Of a stretch of 5,387 nt of DNA, positions 1 to 5,387 are shown one piece after another. How positions within the stretch are numbered: the first letter of the stretch is position 1; every line of letters begins with the position of its first letter. Source of the stretch: Methylobacteriaceae bacterium (GTDB lineage: Bacteria; Pseudomonadota; Alphaproteobacteria; Rhizobiales; Beijerinckiaceae); the NCBI GenBank assembly GCA_031272615.1, contig JAISTL010000038.1, positions 1 through 5,387 on the forward strand, given 5' to 3'. The position numbers and the translations under genes are program-made. The notes below the pieces were generated by a model. The model saw nothing but the letters and a program-made list of their open reading frames with translations. It was not told the DNA's origin and did not search any database.

Positions 1-1787
1 TGCAGAGTCATCAGATTGACACGCGCCTCCCCTTCACCGTCTCCGGCGTCCATGACCAGCGACACGTGTTCGATGAACGCGTGCAAATCAGGGAATTCTT
101 CCATGGAATGAACCAATTCCTTGAGGTTTTCCAGCCGCCCGGCGGCGTCCGCCGATTTTTCCCGCTTCCACATGTCGGTATAACCGGATTCCTCCAGCAC
201 CTGCTGCGCGACTTCGGAATGGGGCATTGCCGCCAACGCCTCCGACCACCGGTCAAAGGAGGCAAGGAGCTCCCGAAGCGTGCCCCGCACCTTGGCAGTG
301 AGTTCATCGGTTTCCACCAGCATGCGGGCGCCGTCCATCAGCGACACCTTTTGCACGCGGGCGAAATTGAAGAGACTTTGCAGCGTGGCGTTGCCGAGCC
401 CGCGTTTGGGCACGTTGATGATGCGCTCGAACGCCAGGTCGTCGGCGCGGGATATGACGCACCGCAGATAGGCGAGAGCGTCGCGAATCTCCTGCCGCTC
501 GTAAAACCTCGGGCCGCCGACAACACGATAGGGAATTCCCAGTGTGACGAATCGATCCTCGATTTCCCGCATCTGCGCGGATGTACGCACCAGAACCGCG
601 ATTTCGGACAAAGAAACCCGTTTGCTTTGCAGCGATTCAACTTCCTCGCCGATGAGACGGGCTTCTTCCTCGCTGTCCCAGGCGCCGGTCAGCGCGATCT
701 TGTCCCCGTCTTCGCCGTCGGTGCGCAGGGTTTTGCCGAGGCGGTCGCGATTCTTGGCAATCAGTTCGGAAGCCGCGGCGAGAATGTGTTTCGTCGAGCG
801 ATAATTCTGCTCCAGGCGGATCACCCTGGCTCCGGGGAAATCATATTCAAACCTCAGGATATTGTCGACTTCCGCGCCGCGCCAGCTGTAGATCGATTGG
901 TCGTCATCACCGACACAACACAGGTTTCTGCGCGCCTGGGCGATGAGGCGCAGCCACAGGTATTGGGCGACGTTGCTGTCCTGGTATTCATCCACGAGGA
1001 TATACTTGAAGCGATCCTGATAAACCTTGAGAACATCCGGATGCTCCTGCCACAACCGCAGGCATTCGAGGAGAAGGTCGCCGAAATCGGTGGAATTGAG
1101 GTCTTTCAGGCGCGCCTGGTACGCCTGGTAAAGTTGGAGGCCGCCGCCGTTGCCGAAACTCGCCCCTTCACCCGGAGGCACCTTGTCGGGAGTCAACCCG
1201 CGATTCTTCCAGTTGTCGATGAGGCCGAGCAACTGACGGGCAGGCCAGCGTTTTTCATCGATATCGTTGGCCTGAATCAGCTGTTTCAACAGTCGCAGCT
1301 GGTCATCGGTGCCGAGAATGGTGAAGTTCGATTGCAAATCGACCAGCTCGGCGTGTCTGCGCAGTATTTTGGAGCCGATGGAATGGAATGTCCCCAGCCA
1401 GCTGACGTTTCCGGCGCCTGTTCCCAGGGTTTGCGTCACGCGTTCCTGCATTTCCCGGGCGGCCTTGTTGGTGAACGTTACCGCCAGAATCTCATGGGGG
1501 CGGGCCTTGCCGGTGGCGATGAGATGGGCGATCCGGGTGGTCAGAACCCGGGTTTTGCCGGTGCCGGCGCCGGCGAGAACGAGCACCGGCCCCTCGGTGG
1601 TTTCAACTGCGAGGCGCTGCTCGGGATTCAACCCGTCGAGATAGGAAATCCCACGGGTGGCGGAGGTCATGACGCGTTGGCTGAGCGACGGAGTCGCCGC
1701 GGCGGGAGACACACCGCGGTGTTCGGCTTCCGTCAGGGCGTCCGGAGCACTACCTGCGACAGGATAATTCTGAATCATGCTGTGCAT
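1..1787 (-). CDS. uvrD: UvrD/PcrA-family superfamily 1 DNA helicase, 3'-truncated by the window edge
   Basis: ATP-driven 3'-to-5' DNA helicase. In the family it removes the incised oligonucleotide and UvrC in nucleotide excision repair, unwinds nicked strands in mismatch repair and clears proteins from DNA in the cytosol. Seen here, counting from the ATG at 1787: Q-motif LNPEQ (53-57), Walker A AGAGTGKT (72-79, K78, T79), motif Ia TFTNKAA (104-110), motif Ib GTFHSIG (132-138), Walker B DEYQD (266-270), motif III GDDDQSIYSWRGA (about 293-305), motif IV QNYRS (327-331) and the 2B-region FYERQE (428-433). The frame is unbroken for 595 residues and leaves the window at LMTL(H), the start of motif V, so motifs V and VI and the C-terminus are missing. 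An in-frame stop at 1821-1823 bounds the start. ATGs at 1787, 1778 and 1670 are possible, none with a strong Shine-Dalgarno. I chose 1787 because alphaproteobacterial UvrD proteins often carry a leader of this size before LNPEQ. Family call very sure; UvrD versus PcrA naming less so. Confidence 0.96.
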   Translation of the reverse strand, partial: MHSMIQNYPVAGSAPDALTEAEHRGVSPAAATPSLSQRVMTSATRGISYLDGLNPEQRLAVETTEGPVLVLAGAGTGKTRVLTTRIAHLIATGKARPHEILAVTFTNKAAREMQERVTQTLGTGAGNVSWLGTFHSIGSKILRRHAELVDLQSNFTILGTDDQLRLLKQLIQANDIDEKRWPARQLLGLIDNWKNRGLTPDKVPPGEGASFGNGGGLQLYQAYQARLKDLNSTDFGDLLLECLRLWQEHPDVLKVYQDRFKYILVDEYQDSNVAQYLWLRLIAQARRNLCCVGDDDQSIYSWRGAEVDNILRFEYDFPGARVIRLEQNYRSTKHILAAASELIAKNRDRLGKTLRTDGEDGDKIALTGAWDSEEEARLIGEEVESLQSKRVSLSEIAVLVRTSAQMREIEDRFVTLGIPYRVVGGPRFYERQEIRDALAYLRCVISRADDLAFERIINVPKRGLGNATLQSLFNFARVQKVSLMDGARMLVETDELTAKVRGTLRELLASFDRWSEALAAMPHSEVAQQVLEESGYTDMWKREKSADAAGRLENLKELVHSMEEFPDLHAFIEHVSLVMDAGDGEGEARVNLMTL

Positions 1788-1821
1788 TCTGAACCAAAAC
1801 CGGAAGCTCGTCGAGATTGCT

Positions 1822-1835
1822 CAACGAATTCGTTG
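1822..1835. repeat. Perfect 14-bp palindrome (possible operator), uvrD-proximal
   Basis: The sequence CAACGAATTCGTTG reads the same on both strands, centred between 1828 and 1829. It lies 35 bases upstream of the chosen uvrD ATG, where a bound dimeric regulator could affect uvrD transcription. It does not match the alphaproteobacterial LexA pattern (GTTC-N7-GTTC or its complement). It could be chance: a 14-bp perfect palindrome is expected at roughly 1.5 percent per 250 bases. No binding protein can be named. Confidence 0.4.
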
Positions 1836-1942
1836 TGGGTGACGGAAGGTGTGAACAGTTATTCGCCGGCGCCCGTTCGTCGCGGCACGTTCCTCGTTGC
1901 GATGTAATGGTTGATTTTGCCCAAACAACGCGAATCGATGGG

Positions 1943-1956
1943 CAATTTGCAAATTG
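1943..1956. repeat. Perfect 14-bp palindrome (possible operator) upstream of the AsmA-family gene
   Basis: The sequence CAATTTGCAAATTG is a perfect inverted repeat centred between 1949 and 1950. It ends 10 bases before the proposed -35 element of the plus-strand promoter and overlaps a TTGACA at 1954-1959. A dimeric regulator bound here could repress or activate the AsmA-family gene, and its position between divergent genes could also affect uvrD. It shares only the outer CAA...TTG bases with the other palindrome, so the two are probably not sites for the same regulator. The regulator is unknown. Confidence 0.4.
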
Positions 1957-1966
1957 ACAACGGTTT

Positions 1967-1995
1967 TTGTGGTACACTGTTTTCAATCATATTAT
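1967..1995 (+). promoter_or_regulatory. Candidate sigma-70-type promoter for the AsmA-family gene
   Basis: A TTGTGG at 1967-1972 and a TATTAT at 1990-1995 are separated by 17 bases, the preferred spacing for housekeeping sigma factors. The -10 matches the consensus at five of six positions; the -35 matches only at TTG. Transcription would begin near 2002, giving a leader of about 36 bases. An alternative reading uses the perfect TTGACA at 1954-1959, but its nearest -10-like hexamer (TACACT, 1973-1978) is only 13 bases away, which is too close. This is a pattern match only. Confidence 0.45.
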
Positions 1996-2024
1996 AGTTC
2001 GTGAGAGTATTCTTGTAAACGTGC

Positions 2025-2030
2025 GGGGAG
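2025..2030 (+). promoter_or_regulatory. Shine-Dalgarno site setting the GTG start at 2038
   Basis: GGGGAG ends seven bases before the GTG at 2038-2040. It decides the start, because the first in-frame stop upstream (TGA, 2002-2004) leaves no other usable start codon in that frame and the encoded membrane anchor begins immediately after the GTG. Confidence 0.75.
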
Positions 2031-2037
2031 AGTTAAG

Positions 2038-5000
2038 GTGCGCGACCTGTTCACTATTGTTGGCCTGCTGCTGGTTGCCGTGTTGGGCGCGCTTCTTGTC
2101 GTTCCTCCCTTCCTGGATTGGGGGGAATATCGCGCTCTGGTTGAGCAGGCGCTCACCGAGGCCACCGGCGCGAGCGTCAAAACCGAGGGAAAGCTGGAAA
2201 TCCGGATTTTGCCGGCGCCCAGGATATTCATGCAACAATTGCACGCGAGTTTTGATCCGGCTGCGGGCAAGGGGCTGTCGCTGGCGGCGGACAACGTCGA
2301 TACCGAGATCGCGCTTCCTGAGTTGCTGAAGGGAAAAATCGTTTTTGTCGAGGCCGGGGTCGAGCGGCTGGAACTCACGGTTCCCTATTACCGGGAACAC
2401 AACATGCGTTTTTTGTCGGCTTATCCGGCCCGGGCGGGGGGAGTGGGAGAGTGGCGGTTTGCCGGTCTCTCGGCGGAACGTTTCGTCCTGGTTCTCGAAA
2501 ACCGGACCAATGATACCGATAACCGGTTCGAGGCGGAGAAGGTTCAACTGAAAGCGCAAAAAATGACCGGGCCGTGGGTGGTTTCGGGCGTTTACGACAA
2601 TCAGTCATTTCGGCTGGGAACGGGCGAGCTGAGTGCCGACGGTGATATCACGGTTCGGCTGGAGGGAACAGACACCCGCCGCTTGGAGCTGGACGGCAAG
2701 GTGCACTTCAGCAAAGTCGCCGACGATCTGCTCGAGGCCGAGATTTCCGGAAACTTCCGCGCGACGCTTCCCGGCGAGGGAGAAGAAACGACCGATTCGA
2801 AAACCGCGTCAGTTTTGGAAACCGCCTTCAAGTGTGACGGACTTGATGTCAGTCTGACGGGTACGCGCCTGTCCTTGGCGGGAAAAACCACGGTGCGGCT
2901 CGACGGCACCGGCGGTTTCGATCTGGATGGCAAGGCTCTCTTTCTCGATCTGCAAAACAAGCGCATGCACATGGATTTGTATGCCGCGGGGATGCCGCGG
3001 AGGTCCGATGTCCTGGATGTGTTGGGCGGATATCTGGAGCGGATGACGCGGCTGATTCCCGAATGGGTCTCCTCAACGCGCTTCAAGGTGCAGAGCAGCC
3101 AGCTGACCATCGGCAGCGAGAGGCTGGAAGCCGTCACCTTTGACGGAGTGTGGCGGGAGAGGCAACTGGCCGCCTACACTCTTGACGTCAAGGGAAACGC
3201 TCAGTTGGACGTGAACCTTTCCGCCGAAAGCGGGGGGGAGGGATGGTCGGGACGGTTTGCGCTGTCTACCGCCGACATTCACCGCATGGGAAATTTCGGT
3301 TTTGTCGTCGCGGATCATCCGGGGTTGTCAAGGTTTCTCGAACATATTCCGGAACCCGCAGTGACGGTGACGGCCGGCTACACTTTTTCCAACGGTATTC
3401 TCGATGTGCCGGACTTTGTGTTGTCCAATGAAGGCGCGGTTCTCTCCGGGTCGTTCAAAGCCGGTTCGGACAAAGCAGCCGAAACGCCGTTCGAAGCACG
3501 TTTGGCCGCGCGGAATTTCACGTCATCCCGCGTGACCTCCGCATTTGACGCTCTGACGCTGGTGGCGGAATACCGCACCGACATCACCCTCGATGCGCGG
3601 GATTTCGTCTTGGAAGACGCCCGACAGCCGGTGGACGGAAGCGTGCTGGCGCACGTGGTGTCGGCCGACGGCGGAATCCGCATCGAAAACTTCAGCGTTG
3701 AAGCACTCGAGGGAACGAACATTTCGATGAAGGGAGGTTTCTCCCTCGGCACGCCGGAAAAGTGGCAGGGAACAATCCGTGCGGAGAGGCTGGAGAATGC
3801 GTTGCAGCTGTTCCGGTTTCCGTGGATCAACGAACTGGTGCGTTTCCTGCCGGACGCTCTGCAGGATATGCCGGTGAATCTCATCATCGAGACGCAGCAT
3901 TCCCAACCGTCAGGAACCGGCGACGTGCTTTCGCGGGTGGAACTGCGCGGGACCATTGCCGAAAATCCGATGGCGGTGACCATTGTTGAACAGGGCGGGA
4001 CCATCCAGGAATGGTATGTCGATATGCAGGCGGATGAGCTTCCCATGGCGACATCCGGGGGGGCGACGTTTCCGTTTACCATATCCGCCAGAGGGCGCCG
4101 GACGGATATCGGCGTCCATACCGTGGAGGCGAAGGTTGTTTCCAACAACATGATTATTGAAACCCGGGAGCCGGTTCTGCTGGATATGCGCTCGCATCAG
4201 GTGTTGTCCGGTGAGGGGCATATTTCATCAGACGATTTACGGCCGGTTCTGGCGCTGTTCGGTGTGGCTGCCGGCGATGAGATGGCCTACCCGCTGGATA
4301 TGGTTGTCACGATGGAACCCGGAAAGGGCGCGGATGACGCTTCAGGAGTCGTTCATCTGGTCGGCAGGGTCGGGACGGAAGACGTGGATGCCCGGTTGAC
4401 CCGGCCGGACATGCAGCAGGTGCGGGGGGAGGTGGGGCTTCAAACCCTTTCGCTGCCCGGGTTGATTGATCGTTTTGTGTTGGCGACGCGGCCTTCGGGC
4501 ATTTTCGGGTCTCATCCGGAAATACCCACGGATATTGAACTGAATGTCATTGCCGCGCGGGTCGAATTGGCTCCCGGATATGATCTGGAGCAATCCAGTC
4601 TCAGGATGCGGATGGATAATCGCGGGTTGACCATTGACGATTTGACCGGAACGCTGTTTTCCGGGAACCTGCAGGCAAAAGGGTCAATCATACGCGACGG
4701 TGGTCTGGCGTCCGTATCGGGAGAGATTTCGGTGACGGACATCCCCGTGGAAGCGTTTTCGCAGGAGCCTTCCAGGTTTGCGGGTAAAGTGTCGGGGTCC
4801 ATGCGGTTCGGCGTGTCGTCGGATCGTCTGGTGGGGCTCATGACCAATCTCGGCGGCGCCGGGCACGCCACCATCGAGGACCTGACAATTCAGGATGTGG
4901 ATCCGTCGTTCTTTCCGAAACTGTTTGCCAGGAGTGAAGAGTTCGCGGATCTGCTGGATGAGCGCAAACTGCTGCAATTCATCCGCGGAGAATTTGCCGG

Positions 5001-5387
5001 CAAGGTGTTCGCCGCGCCCCGCTATGAGTCCACGCTGATCATGACAGCGGGAGAACTGCGCGCCATGGGGGCGCGGGCGGAAGGCGCGGACTCGCTGGTG
5101 TGGGGCAGCCTCAATCTGAACGCCAAGAACAGAACGTTTCTGGCGGTTGGTGACCTGATTGCGAACACTTATCCGCAGGAATGGTCGGGGAAGGCGCCGC
5201 CGGTGAGAATGCGCTGGAGCGGGATGAGCCGCAGTTCGCCCCCCCAGTATGATATCGAGGTGTTGCGCAACGTGCTGGCCGAGGTTGTTCTCAACCGTGA
5301 GTCGGAACGTATCCGCGCCATGGAGGAGCGTGTGCGCGAACAGGCCCGCGCCCGGGCCCGGGCGCGGGCCTGTTCGCGCACACGCTC
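2038..5387 (+). CDS. AsmA-family membrane-anchored protein, 3'-truncated by the window edge
   Basis: Large inner-membrane-anchored periplasmic protein of the AsmA superfamily (relatives AsmA, TamB, YhdP), whose members are linked to outer-membrane assembly and are thought to form lipid-conducting beta-rich bridges. Seen here: a GTG start, then a hydrophobic segment at residues 4-25 (IVGLLLVAVLGALLVVPPF) acting as a signal anchor, followed by DWGEYR and the family hallmark TGASVKTEGKLEIRILPAP (43-61). A long body of short beta-strand-like segments follows. A C-terminal AsmA-like region includes GGAG near 938, DVDPSFF near 953 and VRMRWSG (1056-1062), leading into a charged helix from about 1072 (RESERIRAMEERVREQ). 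The frame is open for 1116 residues with no stop; E. coli AsmA is about 617 residues, but longer members are common in alphaproteobacteria. Only one cysteine (C266) occurs before the terminal palindrome. Residues from about 1107 lie in the second palindrome arm and are doubtful. Family assignment is firm; the precise ortholog and substrate are unknown. Confidence 0.9.
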   Translation, partial: MRDLFTIVGLLLVAVLGALLVVPPFLDWGEYRALVEQALTEATGASVKTEGKLEIRILPAPRIFMQQLHASFDPAAGKGLSLAADNVDTEIALPELLKGKIVFVEAGVERLELTVPYYREHNMRFLSAYPARAGGVGEWRFAGLSAERFVLVLENRTNDTDNRFEAEKVQLKAQKMTGPWVVSGVYDNQSFRLGTGELSADGDITVRLEGTDTRRLELDGKVHFSKVADDLLEAEISGNFRATLPGEGEETTDSKTASVLETAFKCDGLDVSLTGTRLSLAGKTTVRLDGTGGFDLDGKALFLDLQNKRMHMDLYAAGMPRRSDVLDVLGGYLERMTRLIPEWVSSTRFKVQSSQLTIGSERLEAVTFDGVWRERQLAAYTLDVKGNAQLDVNLSAESGGEGWSGRFALSTADIHRMGNFGFVVADHPGLSRFLEHIPEPAVTVTAGYTFSNGILDVPDFVLSNEGAVLSGSFKAGSDKAAETPFEARLAARNFTSSRVTSAFDALTLVAEYRTDITLDARDFVLEDARQPVDGSVLAHVVSADGGIRIENFSVEALEGTNISMKGGFSLGTPEKWQGTIRAERLENALQLFRFPWINELVRFLPDALQDMPVNLIIETQHSQPSGTGDVLSRVELRGTIAENPMAVTIVEQGGTIQEWYVDMQADELPMATSGGATFPFTISARGRRTDIGVHTVEAKVVSNNMIIETREPVLLDMRSHQVLSGEGHISSDDLRPVLALFGVAAGDEMAYPLDMVVTMEPGKGADDASGVVHLVGRVGTEDVDARLTRPDMQQVRGEVGLQTLSLPGLIDRFVLATRPSGIFGSHPEIPTDIELNVIAARVELAPGYDLEQSSLRMRMDNRGLTIDDLTGTLFSGNLQAKGSIIRDGGLASVSGEISVTDIPVEAFSQEPSRFAGKVSGSMRFGVSSDRLVGLMTNLGGAGHATIEDLTIQDVDPSFFPKLFARSEEFADLLDERKLLQFIRGEFAGKVFAAPRYESTLIMTAGELRAMGARAEGADSLVWGSLNLNAKNRTFLAVGDLIANTYPQEWSGKAPPVRMRWSGMSRSSPPQYDIEVLRNVLAEVVLNRESERIRAMEERVREQARARARARACSRTR
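5326..5387. repeat. Perfect 62-bp palindrome at the window end, likely fold-back artefact
   Basis: Two 31-base arms meet with no spacer between 5356 and 5357 (centre GGG|CCC), and all 31 pairs match. The left arm encodes the natural-looking AsmA tail (ERVREQARARA). The right arm is its exact reverse complement, giving an Ala-Arg run and then CSRTR, including the protein's second cysteine. Both strands therefore read the same peptide in this stretch. The arms stop at the last base of the window, so the true extent is unknown. A selected DNA hairpin is possible. The lack of any spacer or mismatch, the position inside a coding region and the coincidence with the sequence end favour an assembly or amplification fold-back seeded by the GC-only self-complementary core at 5343-5370. 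Confidence 0.9.

Larger units (their letters stand above)
1788..2037. promoter_or_regulatory. Divergent intergenic region between uvrD and the AsmA-family gene
   Basis: These 250 bases separate the two divergent starts, so both genes are presumably driven from here. The right part (about 1940-2000) is clearly more AT-rich than the flanking genes and holds the best promoter-like sequence, for the plus-strand gene. I could not pick a convincing -35/-10 pair for the minus-strand helicase gene. Two perfect 14-bp palindromes lie here and are listed separately. No tRNA, terminator hairpin with a T-run, or credible small coding gene is visible; short open frames crossing the region lack a ribosome-binding site and recognisable protein character. 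Confidence 0.7.

Noticed and set aside
1871..1900. Possible LexA (SOS) box from two GTTC half-sites upstream of uvrD
   Set aside because: The GTTC copies here are separated by 10 bases rather than the 7 of the alphaproteobacterial LexA site, and no GAAC-N7-GAAC was found in the gap.
66..1907. 613-codon open frame on the plus strand opposite uvrD
   Set aside because: It is codon-aligned antisense to the helicase. In that register a stop appears only where the helicase uses TTA, CTA or TCA codons, which are rare at this GC content, so a long open antisense frame is expected. The translation has no recognisable domain, while the minus strand carries a full set of helicase motifs.
1750..1986. 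78-codon minus-strand frame in the intergenic region
   Set aside because: It overlaps the helicase start in another frame, has no Shine-Dalgarno, covers the promoter region of the opposite gene and shows no protein character.
3232..3238. G7 tract (with similar tracts at 4057-4063 and C7 at 5239-5245) as possible phase-variation or frameshift sites
   Set aside because: The AsmA reading frame is intact across all three tracts, and runs of seven are ordinary in GC-rich genes. There is no sign of switching or of an error.
3378..4151. 257-codon open frame on the minus strand inside the AsmA gene
   Set aside because: It is a shadow of the plus-strand coding frame: Ser/Arg-rich, without domain character or a ribosome-binding site. 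The plus frame is continuous and family-like throughout.
5326..5387. Interpretation of the terminal palindrome as a rho-independent terminator or a telomere/hairpin end
   Set aside because: No T-run follows, the AsmA frame has not reached a stop codon, and a zero-spacer perfect palindrome is not a terminator-like stem-loop. A hairpin telomere inside an unfinished chromosomal-type gene is unlikely without other support.

Overview
The window holds two large, divergently transcribed protein genes, each cut off by a window edge, with a 250-base regulatory gap between them. The left gene (minus strand) is a UvrD/PcrA-type DNA helicase. The right gene (plus strand) is a long AsmA-family inner-membrane-anchored protein. 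I see no RNA genes, mobile elements, CRISPR arrays or phage genes. The composition is fairly GC-rich. The UvrD N-terminal layout and the AsmA protein style (N-terminal anchor, a body of about 1100 residues, charged helical tail) best fit a proteobacterium, most likely an alphaproteobacterium. This is an inference from protein style; I cannot name an order or genus.

Layout. Positions 1-1787 (minus) encode the first 595 residues of UvrD; the reading frame leaves the window inside motif V. Positions 1788-2037 are the shared upstream region. It contains a plausible promoter and Shine-Dalgarno site for the right-hand gene and two perfect 14-bp palindromes that could be operator sites. Positions 2038-5387 (plus) encode at least 1106 credible residues of the AsmA-family protein.

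The genes have unrelated roles: DNA repair (unwinding in excision and mismatch repair) and envelope biogenesis (AsmA-like proteins are tied to lipid transport to the outer membrane). Sharing an upstream region does not by itself imply a shared function.

The most striking feature is a perfect 62-bp palindrome with no spacer that ends on the last base of the window (5326-5387). Its second half is an exact reverse complement of the AsmA coding sequence just before it. I judge this most likely a fold-back artefact at a contig end, so the last 31 bases and the protein residues they encode should not be trusted without read-level evidence. I found no convincing new biological system here.
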